Assembly: GCA_051658525.1 (NCBI GenBank)
Contig: JBOFMT010000051.1
Coordinates: forward strand, 1 to 23,988
Origin: JBOFMT01 sp051658525
Lineage (GTDB): Bacteria > Bacillota_I > Bacilli_A > Erysipelotrichales > Erysipelotrichaceae
DNA: 23,988 nt
Direction: 5' to 3'
Positions 6,595-12,925 of this stretch are shown piece by piece; within the stretch, counting starts at the first letter, position 1, and each line of letters starts with the position of its first letter. The translations under genes and the position numbers were made by a program. The notes beneath the pieces were generated by a model, which saw only the letters and a list, made by a program, of their open reading frames with translations, ran no database searches and was not told the DNA's origin.

Positions 6595-7296
6595 ATGCCA
6601 TTTTATTTTGGATCAGATTTCATGCAACAATATTTTATTTATATTTTAGCTTTTGTCGTAGTGATGATTGCGCAAGCGCGTATTTCAAGTGCCTATGCGA
6701 AATATCGTCGTGTAAAAACACACCGTGGATATACGGGACAACAAGTAGCTCGTGCTATTTTGGATCGTAATGGATTACAACATGTACCGGTTGAAATGAG
6801 CAATGGGGGACAGTTGAGTGATCATTATGACCCAACACGTAAAGTTGTTCGTTTATCACCGAGCGTGTTTCAAGATAATACGATTGCCAGTGTTGCAATT
6901 GCTGCCCATGAAGTTGGACATGCGATTCAACATAAAGTACATTATCCTGCCTTAGCTTTGCGTAATAAACTCTTACCAGTCGCTAATATTTCATCGCAAT
7001 TGGGATGGGTAGTACTCTTTATTGGTTTCTTTATGGGAAGTAATTCTTTGGTTTACGTAGGAATTGGGGCTTTGCTTGTAATTGCAGCATTCCAATTGGT
7101 TACATTACCAATCGAGTTAAACGCTTCTTCACGTGCCTTAAAAATCTTAGTAAACGATGGTTACTTGGATGAGGAAGAAAAACCAATGGCAAAATCGATG
7201 TTAAGTGCTGCAGCATTTACTTATATCGCAGCATTATTATCAACACTGCTTAATATCTTACGTATTTTCTTAATGACAAGAAGAAATAATGATTAA
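6595..7296 (+). CDS. YugP-type membrane zinc metallopeptidase (neutral zinc metallopeptidase family 2)
   Basis: A 233-residue membrane peptidase matching the YugP/Zn_peptidase_2 family. The zinc motif HEVGH is at residues 105-109, and a downstream glutamate in PIELNASSRA (about 174) is placed as the third ligand. An N-terminal hydrophobic helix spans about residues 11-30, two more lie at about 135-172 around the GWVVLFIGFFMG and IGALLVIAAFQLV stretches, and a last one lies at about 205-227 before a short basic tail. The start follows AAGGAGA at 6583-6589. No clear promoter lies between it and hup, so expression probably depends on read-through of the hup terminator. Its substrate is not known from the sequence. 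It is the last + strand gene before the terminus region. Confidence 0.93.
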   Translation: MPFYFGSDFMQQYFIYILAFVVVMIAQARISSAYAKYRRVKTHRGYTGQQVARAILDRNGLQHVPVEMSNGGQLSDHYDPTRKVVRLSPSVFQDNTIASVAIAAHEVGHAIQHKVHYPALALRNKLLPVANISSQLGWVVLFIGFFMGSNSLVYVGIGALLVIAAFQLVTLPIELNASSRALKILVNDGYLDEEEKPMAKSMLSAAAFTYIAALLSTLLNILRIFLMTRRNND

Positions 7297-7298
7297 TT

Positions 7299-7325
7299 AA
7301 AACATCCGAAAGGATGTTTTTTTTA
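7299..7325 (+). terminator. Rho-independent terminator of the YugP-type gene
   Basis: AAAACATCC (7299-7307), tetraloop GAAA and GGATGTTTT (7312-7320), followed by five more T. Confidence 0.92.
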
Positions 7326-7396
7326 GTTGTGTTGCGTTGAGTGTTCAATAATAAGATTGGGTCCAACCAGCAATTATGTTTATCTCATTTTATGTT

Positions 7397-7418
7397 GAAA
7401 AAGAGTGGAAATTCCACT
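7397..7418 (-). terminator. Rho-independent terminator of the antitoxin gene
   Basis: On the - strand the inverted repeat AGTGGA...TCCACT (7404-7418) begins at the antitoxin stop codon and ends in CTTTTTC. No toxin gene lies between the stop and the hairpin. Confidence 0.75.
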
Positions 7419-7618
7419 TATTTTGTCTCACATAATTCTACGCGTATTTTACGTTTGCTTATACGTTCGTATTCATCTGCAGCTAAGATCACAACCAATC
7501 CTTTTCCATGATGTGTAACGACCATTGGATCTTTGCTTTCGAATGTTTCTTGGAACAAACGAGCTGCTTTGCCTTTAGAAAACTCCGTTGCTGCTTCATA
7601 TCGTAATTTTTTTGCCAT
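7418..7618 (-). CDS. Orphan Phd/YefM-type antitoxin-like protein
   Basis: A 66-residue protein with the Phd/YefM fold pattern: an N-terminal helix region (KLRYEAATEFSKGKAARLFQ) followed by DPMVVTHHGKGLVVILAADE and YERI. This resembles the DP-VVITRHGRPVAVLVSxEDY signature of type II antitoxins that bind their own promoter. The C-terminal part that normally neutralises a toxin is short (SKRKIRVELCETK). The start has GGAGG nine bases upstream and a strong extended -10 promoter. The gene has its own terminator immediately after the stop, and no toxin partner is adjacent on either side. It may be a solitary regulator, a remnant of a toxin-antitoxin pair or a domesticated antitoxin. It is one of only two genes here running head-on to the inferred fork direction. 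Confidence 0.85.
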   Translation of the reverse strand: MAKKLRYEAATEFSKGKAARLFQETFESKDPMVVTHHGKGLVVILAADEYERISKRKIRVELCETK

Positions 7619-7663
7619 TGTAAATCCTCCAAATCATCAACTTTCTTCCATTAATGTAAGTAT

Positions 7664-7692
7664 ATTATACCATAAAAAGCACTGAATATCAA
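7664..7692 (-). promoter_or_regulatory. Promoter of the antitoxin gene
   Basis: Read on the - strand: TTGATA (7692-7687), 17-bp spacer, TG extension and perfect TATAAT (7669-7664). Phd-type proteins commonly autorepress, so this promoter may be self-regulated; no operator is certain. Confidence 0.8.
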
Positions 7693-7852
7693 TGAGTATA
7701 TCGAATAATATTTTTATCATTTATCTATTATTTTATATAAATATACCATTAAAGTATAAAAATAATTGATAAAATAGACTAAAAACTAATAAATAATGAA
7801 TAATTACATATAATTTTATAAATGTATCAGCATAATATCCCAAAATGAAATA

Positions 7853-7896
7853 TATAAAGTCATTTATAAAGTGACGTAAAAAGTCATTACTTTATA
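7853..7896. repeat. Cluster of TATAAAGT repeats with inverted TGAC/GTCA half-sites
   Basis: TATAAAGT occurs directly at 7853-7860 and 7865-7872 (12 bp apart) and inverted as ACTTTATA at 7889-7896. Nested within are TGAC (7872-7875) and GTCA (7883-7886) facing each other across seven bases, and AAGTCATT twice (7857-7864, 7881-7888). The cluster ends 24 bp before dif. It could be a protein-binding site, but the strong A/T bias makes chance similarity easier here. Confidence 0.55.
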
Positions 7897-7920
7897 TTAT
7901 TTTAGTTTCGAAAATATATT

Positions 7921-7948
7921 ACTTCGCATAATGTATATTATGTAATAT
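7921..7948 (+). other. dif: dif site: XerC/XerD chromosome dimer resolution site at the replication terminus
   Basis: The 28 bp divide as in known dif sites. The left (XerC-type) arm is ACTTCGCATAA (7921-7931), the central region TGTATA (7932-7937) and the right (XerD-type) arm TTATGTAATAT (7938-7948). Compared from memory with E. coli dif, 23 of 28 positions agree and bases 7925-7943 are identical; compared with B. subtilis dif, 22 of 28 agree, including the opening ACTTC and TATATTATGTAA. The setting fits: genes left of here are on + and those right are on -, apart from the two genes flanking dif, and a Xer recombinase gene lies about 5 kb away. XerC and XerD recombine here to resolve dimers, with FtsK/SpoIIIE-type translocases normally assisting. 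Confidence 0.92.
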
Positions 7949-7982
7949 TTATTTCTAGAGTTAGAGGTTAAGGTGTTTTAAT

Positions 7983-8011
7983 TTGAATTTCATTATCCCG
8001 CATCGTATAAT
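7983..8011 (+). promoter_or_regulatory. Sigma-A promoter of the lone unknown gene
   Basis: TTGAAT (7983-7988), 17-bp spacer and perfect TATAAT (8006-8011), followed by the AAGGAGG ribosome site at 8024-8030. Confidence 0.85.
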
Positions 8012-8040
8012 GGATAAAATACCAAGGAGGATTTGCAATC

Positions 8041-8784
8041 ATGCAACACGATCTCTTACATCGTTTATTATCACACGAATATCCAGAAGGATTCACCTTT
8101 TCAACGCGTACTTTCTCACCATTCTATAATGAGTTACCTTTACGTGATTTGATTCAAAAATATAGCTTTTTGTTCCAACAATTCATTAAGCATTATGAGT
8201 GTATTACAAGAGAAAGCCAAGAGTGTGATACATTATGGCTGTATCAATTGCAATTTTTAGATGATACACAGATGACACTGGTACTCTTACACGATGAACA
8301 TAATAAAATCATTCGTTTGTATCATCCAAATTTCCCGTTTGTACAAACACCGTTGTTGTATCATGCCTTTACAAGAAGTGTTGCTAATCTAGATGCACAT
8401 CCATGGATGGTATTGCTGTTAGAAGCTTTGGAACGTCCAAACAACGAATTATCGTATTATTTTACCCCTCATCCGACGATATTGCGTAACAATCAAACAG
8501 TTCGTTTAGCTAATCTGCAAACAATGAGTGCTTTCGGCTATCAAGGAGCGTATCAATTGGTTGCAAATCGTGCTTTGATATTCGAGCATCTCTTCTTAAT
8601 TGAGTATACGTTTGCTTGTGTGAATTTATCCGAAGTACCTCAGCAAATGGGCTGTTTACTTGGATATCGCAATGCGGAAGGTCTCTTTAGTGAACTGCAG
8701 TTTTTAGATGACTTCCATGTTTCAGGTTTTGATCCCTATAATGATGCGGAAGAGAATATTGGATCTAGTGAACTTCATTTTTAA
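8041..8784 (+). CDS. Unknown protein encoded beside dif
   Basis: A complete 247-residue protein that I do not recognise. The start is firm: AAGGAGG ten bases upstream, a near-consensus promoter and a terminator right after the stop. No signal peptide, transmembrane helix or known catalytic motif is visible. The chain is rich in Leu, Phe, Tyr and His, suggesting a compact soluble protein, with segments such as DTLWLYQLQFLDDTQMTLVL (about 61-80) that look like alternating strand and turn. The motif QFLDD occurs twice (about residues 70-74 and 220-224), which hints at an internal duplication but is too short to prove one. It is monocistronic, head-on to the inferred replication direction, and sits between dif and the photolyase gene. 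Confidence 0.85.
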   Translation: MQHDLLHRLLSHEYPEGFTFSTRTFSPFYNELPLRDLIQKYSFLFQQFIKHYECITRESQECDTLWLYQLQFLDDTQMTLVLLHDEHNKIIRLYHPNFPFVQTPLLYHAFTRSVANLDAHPWMVLLLEALERPNNELSYYFTPHPTILRNNQTVRLANLQTMSAFGYQGAYQLVANRALIFEHLFLIEYTFACVNLSEVPQQMGCLLGYRNAEGLFSELQFLDDFHVSGFDPYNDAEENIGSSELHF

Positions 8785-8787
8785 GAC

Positions 8788-8824
8788 AAAAAAAAATCAA
8801 AGGATTTCCTTTGATTTTTCTTTT
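8788..8824. terminator. Bidirectional terminator shared by the unknown gene and the photolyase gene
   Basis: A perfect 13-bp inverted repeat (8792-8804 with 8807-8819; core AATCAAAGGA and TCCTTTGATT) has T-rich tails on both strands: TTTTTCTTTT on + and nine T on -. The photolyase stop codon (8797-8799) lies inside the stem, so the two convergent genes share this element. Confidence 0.9.
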
Positions 8825-10185
8825 GCTTCGAGTGCATCAATCATTGCCACATACGCTTTGATGTTCATTTTACGTTCTAATCCACTAGCATTCATATAGC
8901 GTACATTACCGAAAATCGCACGTTTTGTCCATGGACGATCATGCTTACCAAAAATCCAAGCAATCCCAGCAAAACTATTGGGATCACGTCCATCCAGTGC
9001 ATATTTATTATTTAAATATAATGCTTGCTCAAACGCAATTTTTGGTGTACTACCCCACTCCAGTAATTTTTTACCCCAGTACATCCGCATATAACCATGC
9101 ATACTTCCAGTTAAAACTAGTTGCTTTTGTGCTGCATTCCAATAAGGATCATCACTTGCACCCTGTTCTAACACTTCTAACTCATAGTAATATGGTCGCA
9201 GATCTTTATTATGCAATTCTAAACTATCGAGTGCCCAATTTGGTAAACATTGATACGAGTCATAGTACGTATTATAGTGAACAAAATTAAATGCCAATTC
9301 ACGCCGAACGATGAGTTCCTCTTTGAATGCTTGAAAACTTGTCTCACAAGTTGGATGTTGATTGGTCCAAAGGGTTGCTAAATGGTAAAGTTCTTGTGAT
9401 GAAACTTGACCAAAGTGTAAGTAAGGACTCATTCCACTTGTCGCATTGAGTACTGGTTCATTACGATTACTATGATAGTCTTCAAATTGTGTTTCTAAAA
9501 ACGCTTGGAATCTAGTTAGTGCTGCACTACGTCCCCCATGCATTGCTACAACACCAACCGCACGGTTGACATTAAAACCTTCTAATTGCTCTGTAATTGT
9601 ATGAATATCAAAGCTCTTAGCTAACGAAGGCACCGGTGCACCATGGTAGTGTTCTTCGATAAAATCATCAGCAAAATAAGAAATGAGTGGCGTTATTTTT
9701 CTTCGCAATGTTGCAGCGGAATATTCTTCCTTATTGCTGCAATGAGCAAGAGGAACGATACAATTGGTATCGATTTCTACCATTTCACAAGGACAACGCT
9801 CACTTACAAACTCTCTCCAATCACGCTCATGACGTAAAACTGCTCCATCACATACAAGTAATGCACAACGATCTAACAGCTCTAAAATCCCTTCTTTTGG
9901 CTCTTGGTGAGTGATATGAAAAGGAATTTGCTTTGCGTATAATGTAGTTGCTACTTCTTGTAAACCTTGGATTAAAAACCAGTAATGGCGAGCATTGGCT
10001 TCTGGATAGGTATCCGTTAATCCAAAATAGACAACAAGTGGTAATTTTTTTTCATTCGCTTGTGTAATAGCAAAGTGTAGTGCATGATTGTATTCATAGC
10101 GCTGTGCACTTTGCATCCAGTAACAAATATACTCCCCGTTTGGTTGGTGTGGTGTTTGATACACTTTGATCCGTTCATACTTCAT
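8797..10185 (-). CDS. phr: Class II deoxyribodipyrimidine photolyase
   Basis: FAD enzyme that uses blue light to split cyclobutane pyrimidine dimers in DNA. The 462-residue length and motifs fit class II: GMSPYLHFGQVS (about 251-262), ELIVRRELAFNFVHYN (about 290-305), MRMYWGKKLLEWG (about 366-378), LNNKYALDGRDPNSFAGIAW (391-410) and FGKHDRPWTKRAIFGNVRYM (412-431). The N-terminal Rossmann domain, which positions an antenna cofactor when present, covers about residues 18-170. The start follows AGAGGGGA and the gene has its own promoter (10209-10238), separate from the long operon upstream. It is the last - strand gene before the terminus region, and its stop is embedded in the shared terminator. 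No light-sensing regulator is visible nearby. Confidence 0.96.
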   Translation of the reverse strand: MKYERIKVYQTPHQPNGEYICYWMQSAQRYEYNHALHFAITQANEKKLPLVVYFGLTDTYPEANARHYWFLIQGLQEVATTLYAKQIPFHITHQEPKEGILELLDRCALLVCDGAVLRHERDWREFVSERCPCEMVEIDTNCIVPLAHCSNKEEYSAATLRRKITPLISYFADDFIEEHYHGAPVPSLAKSFDIHTITEQLEGFNVNRAVGVVAMHGGRSAALTRFQAFLETQFEDYHSNRNEPVLNATSGMSPYLHFGQVSSQELYHLATLWTNQHPTCETSFQAFKEELIVRRELAFNFVHYNTYYDSYQCLPNWALDSLELHNKDLRPYYYELEVLEQGASDDPYWNAAQKQLVLTGSMHGYMRMYWGKKLLEWGSTPKIAFEQALYLNNKYALDGRDPNSFAGIAWIFGKHDRPWTKRAIFGNVRYMNASGLERKMNIKAYVAMIDALEAKEKSKEIL

Positions 10186-10208
10186 AGCAGATTCCCCTCT
10201 TTTTCTAC

Positions 10209-10238
10209 ATTATATCCTATTAACACACGATTTGTGAA
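10209..10238 (-). promoter_or_regulatory. Promoter of the photolyase gene
   Basis: On the - strand: TTCACA (10238-10233), 18-bp spacer and perfect TATAAT (10214-10209). The AGAGGGGA ribosome site of phr follows. Confidence 0.75.
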
Positions 10239-10267
10239 ATTACATGACCATATTGGTTATAAATAGC

Positions 10268-10297
10268 AAAAAAGCCGTAATATTACGGCTTTTTTTT
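10268..10297. terminator. Symmetric terminator ending the long - strand operon
   Basis: A perfect palindrome centred at 10281/10282 (GCCGTAAT then ATTACGGC), flanked by A-rich and T-rich runs, forms a terminator on either strand. The TAA of the last operon gene (10283-10285) lies within it, so that gene's final codons (KKKP) are encoded by the hairpin. Confidence 0.88.
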
Positions 10298-10888
10298 ACA
10301 TGTTACTTGGATATCGGCTAATTGACCAATCGCTAAACGTTGAAATTTTAGGCTTCTACGCTCTAGAATCCAAAAATCAACAAATTCCCATAGCGCAAAG
10401 GTACCAGCAATACTCATCACTTCCGTTACAAAGAAGTTGATATTATTGTACTGCATCCAAAAATACAATAACAATACACTAGAACCAAAGGCAAATAAAC
10501 CAGTTATTTTATAGCGATTGAGTTGTAAATCTTGATTGATATCGGCAAGTTTCCAATCAAAATAGTCTTGAATTCCTTGCTTTAAGATCGCTTCTTCCTG
10601 TTCACTTAAAATATCATGGTGTAAAACAAGTTCTACGGTATAAGGATTGGGAATCGGTTCAACCAAACGTTCAATTTCTTCCAATAAACTACTAGCAACC
10701 ATTGGATTGTCTTCACGACTATATGCTGAGAAGACATCCTCTTTCCTTGGTAATTCAAGCTCTATAGTAACTAGACCATCCGCTTCGTGAAAATGGTGCT
10801 GGATATAAGTAGCAAAGTCAAACGACTCTTTGCGATATCGCGCATCCTTTGCTTTTAATATCTGCTTTCGCTCTTTTCTAGATAACAT
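10283..10888 (-). CDS. Conserved-type small membrane protein of unknown function, coupled to mrp
   Basis: A 201-residue protein. A basic helical N-terminus (LSRKERKQILKAKDARYRKE) leads into a soluble acidic region of about 100 residues that resembles a ubiquitin- or ferredoxin-like strand/helix pattern (VTIELELP, YTVELVLHHD). Two membrane helices follow at about 127-147 and 152-174, and the tail is LERRSLKFQRLAIGQLADIQV. The ending WEFVDFWILERR-LKFQRLA resembles a widespread uncharacterised bacterial membrane family whose second helix runs into a W-P-[IL]-R-R-R tail; I cannot name it securely. The ATG lies five bases after the mrp stop with no good Shine-Dalgarno sequence, so translation is probably coupled to mrp. 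It is the last gene of the long operon. Confidence 0.82.
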   Translation of the reverse strand: MLSRKERKQILKAKDARYRKESFDFATYIQHHFHEADGLVTIELELPRKEDVFSAYSREDNPMVASSLLEEIERLVEPIPNPYTVELVLHHDILSEQEEAILKQGIQDYFDWKLADINQDLQLNRYKITGLFAFGSSVLLLYFWMQYNNINFFVTEVMSIAGTFALWEFVDFWILERRSLKFQRLAIGQLADIQVTCKKKP

Positions 10889-10893
10889 AGCTA

Positions 10894-11730
10894 CTAAGAT
10901 TGTAAGGAGATCAAATGATCACTAACCGGTTTGATCAGTGATTCCATGTGTTCCTGTACTGCAAGACTTAATGTATCTGCTTTATAGAGTTGTGAGATAC
11001 TTTGAACGGTTGGAAGTTCTGCTAATAATGGAATATTTTGAGCCTCTAAAAATGGTTGAATCGTAGATTGATCGTAAATATCAATACGTGTCTTACAATC
11101 AGGGCATAAGACATAACTCATATTTTCAATGAGTCCAATGACTTCTACATTCATTTGACGACACATGTTGATTGCTTTTGCGACAATCATCGATACCATA
11201 TCCTGTGGTAAAGACACCATCAATACGCCATTTAGTGGAATGGATTGCATAATGGTTAAGGCAACATCTCCTGTACCTGGAGGCATATCGATAAGTAGGA
11301 CATCCAATTCTCCCCAAATTACTTCATTCCAAAATTGTTTGATAATTTTAGTTATCATTGCACCACGCCATAATACAGGCATATTTTCATCGCTAATCAT
11401 AGCATTGATACTCATCATTTTGATTCCATTCGCATCTTCAATGGGAAGGATCCCATCTTCACTACCATAAGCCGCTTCACTCTCTAAGGCTAACAGACGA
11501 GGAATGCTAGGTCCGGTAATATCCGCATCTAAAATTCCCACACGATAGCCCTCTTTTTGTAGTTGTCTAGCAAGTAGGACTGTCATGCTCGACTTCCCTA
11601 CACCACCTTTACCACTCATTACACCATAAACGCGTTTAATCTTCTCATTATGTTTGCTGCGCTCTACGCCACAAGTCTCAGGTGTTTTACCACAACTTGC
11701 TTTGCTAGCACATGAATTACAATTTCCCAT
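10894..11730 (-). CDS. mrp: Mrp/Nbp35-type Fe-S cluster carrier ATPase
   Basis: P-loop ATPase of the Mrp/ApbC/Nbp35 family, which carries iron-sulfur clusters to target proteins as a dimer in the cytoplasm. The 278-residue chain begins with a cysteine-rich segment, CNSCASKASCG (residues 4-14), which resembles the N-terminal ferredoxin-like motif of eukaryotic Nbp35. The deviant Walker A GKGGVGKSS follows at 40-48, LDADITGPSIPRLL at 67-80, the switch region DMPPGTGDVALT at 148-159 and the cluster-binding CPDC at 209-212. There is no N-terminal MIP18 domain. A GAGG ribosome site lies 13 bases after deoB, keeping it in the operon. The client protein is unknown. Confidence 0.95.
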   Translation of the reverse strand: MGNCNSCASKASCGKTPETCGVERSKHNEKIKRVYGVMSGKGGVGKSSMTVLLARQLQKEGYRVGILDADITGPSIPRLLALESEAAYGSEDGILPIEDANGIKMMSINAMISDENMPVLWRGAMITKIIKQFWNEVIWGELDVLLIDMPPGTGDVALTIMQSIPLNGVLMVSLPQDMVSMIVAKAINMCRQMNVEVIGLIENMSYVLCPDCKTRIDIYDQSTIQPFLEAQNIPLLAELPTVQSISQLYKADTLSLAVQEHMESLIKPVSDHLISLQS

Positions 11731-11743
11731 CTTGTGCCTCTTT

Positions 11744-12925
11744 CTATTTTAAGTTACTTAAATAAGATTTACCTAAGCTTGGAATCTCAACATCAAAATT
11801 ATCTGCAATGGTTGCACCTAAGTAAGCAAAGCTCTTGCTTGTTTCTAGTGCACCATTCGCTTCCATCGAAGGAGAATACAGCAACAATGGAACTTGTTCT
11901 CTTGTATGATCACTTCCGACAAAGCTAGGATCATTACCATGATCAGCAGTTAAGATAAGTAAATCATCAGCTTGTAATTTAGCTAATACTTCACCTAATT
12001 GAACATCAAAACGATCAATTTCTGCACCATACCCAGCAATGTTTCTACGATGTCCCCAAAGCGCATCAAAATCTACTAAGTTAACAAAGACAAGACCAGT
12101 AAAGTCACGGTCCATAAGCGCGATGGTTTGTTCCATTCCATGCGTATTTGATTTTGATTTAAAGGCTTCTGTAATTCCCTCTCCATCAAAAATATCATTG
12201 ATTTTTCCAACGCTAATCACATCAAGAGATGCAGCTTTTAAAGAATCTAGTACGGTATGACCAAAAGGTTTTAGTGCATAGTCATGACGATTGCTCGTAC
12301 GTTTGAAGGCTCCTGCTTGTTCCCCAATAAATGGACGAGCGATAACACGGCCGACTTTCCATTCAGGTTTCATCGTGATTTCACGTGCAATCTCGCAACA
12401 ACGATACAATTCTTCTAAACCAAACGTTTCTTCATGTCCACAAATTTGTAGTACACTATCCGCAGATGTATATACGATCATATCACCTGTTTTCATATGG
12501 TGTTCCCCAAGTTCATCTAGAATTTCAGTACCAGAAGCACTTTTATTTCCAACAATCGGATGTCCAGTACGAGCACTCAATTCATCGAGCAGTTCTTGTG
12601 GAAATCCAGTTTCTGTAAACGTTTTGAATGGACTTGTAATATGTAGTCCCATCATTTCCCAGTGACCAGTCATCGTATCTTTTCCCACACTTGCTTCTTG
12701 CATTTTTACGTGGTATCCAAGTGGATTTGCAACTGGAGCTACCTTATGCAGTGCATGTAGATTGGCAATTCCAAGTTTTTGTAAATTTGGAATGTTAAGG
12801 TCATAAGCATCTGCAATATGTCCTAGCGTATCGGCTCCTACATCACCATAGTCTGCAGCATCTGGCATTGCACCTACACCTACAGAGTCTAGTACAATGG
12901 TAAATATTCTTTTATACTTCTTCAT
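11744..12925 (-). CDS. deoB: Phosphopentomutase
   Basis: Interconverts ribose-1-phosphate and ribose-5-phosphate (and the deoxy forms) in nucleoside salvage, using two Mn2+ ions. The 393 residues match the family length. The metal-binding N-terminus FTIVLDSVGVGAMPDA contains Asp13. VGKDTMTGHWEMMG carries the phosphorylated threonine (Thr84), and TADHGNDP with GSDHTREQVPLL supplies the other metal ligands. ATG 12925 is chosen because AAGGAGA lies just upstream and MKKYKRIFTI is the normal start; the longer frame to 13069 runs inside xerD and is rejected. It overlaps the end of xerD by 14 bases. The xerD-deoB order is shared with Bacillus subtilis, where a purine nucleoside phosphorylase follows; here mrp follows instead. 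Confidence 0.97.
   Translation of the reverse strand: MKKYKRIFTIVLDSVGVGAMPDAADYGDVGADTLGHIADAYDLNIPNLQKLGIANLHALHKVAPVANPLGYHVKMQEASVGKDTMTGHWEMMGLHITSPFKTFTETGFPQELLDELSARTGHPIVGNKSASGTEILDELGEHHMKTGDMIVYTSADSVLQICGHEETFGLEELYRCCEIAREITMKPEWKVGRVIARPFIGEQAGAFKRTSNRHDYALKPFGHTVLDSLKAASLDVISVGKINDIFDGEGITEAFKSKSNTHGMEQTIALMDRDFTGLVFVNLVDFDALWGHRRNIAGYGAEIDRFDVQLGEVLAKLQADDLLILTADHGNDPSFVGSDHTREQVPLLLYSPSMEANGALETSKSFAYLGATIADNFDVEIPSLGKSYLSNLK

Larger units (their letters stand above)
7619..8040. other. Very AT-rich intergenic region around dif
   Basis: A gene-free 422-bp stretch, strikingly A/T-rich from about 7680 to 7960. I see no open reading frame with a ribosome site and no tRNA. It contains a leftward promoter (7664-7692), a TATAAAGT repeat cluster (7853-7896), the dif site (7921-7948) and a rightward promoter (7983-8011). 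Transcription diverges from this region on both sides, so dif itself lies between divergent promoters. Confidence 0.85.

Noticed and set aside
7655..7675. A second dif-like sequence near the antitoxin promoter
   Set aside because: It shares only a TGTA...TATATTAT-like stretch typical of AT-rich DNA and promoter boxes, without proper XerC/XerD arms.
7680..7850. Replication origin or plasmid-type iterons in the AT-rich region
   Set aside because: No TTATCCACA-type DnaA boxes or regular iterons are seen; dif and gene polarity mark a terminus, not an origin.
8925..9290. Open frame of 121 codons on + inside the photolyase gene
   Set aside because: It is antisense to well-conserved photolyase motifs and has no ribosome site or promoter.
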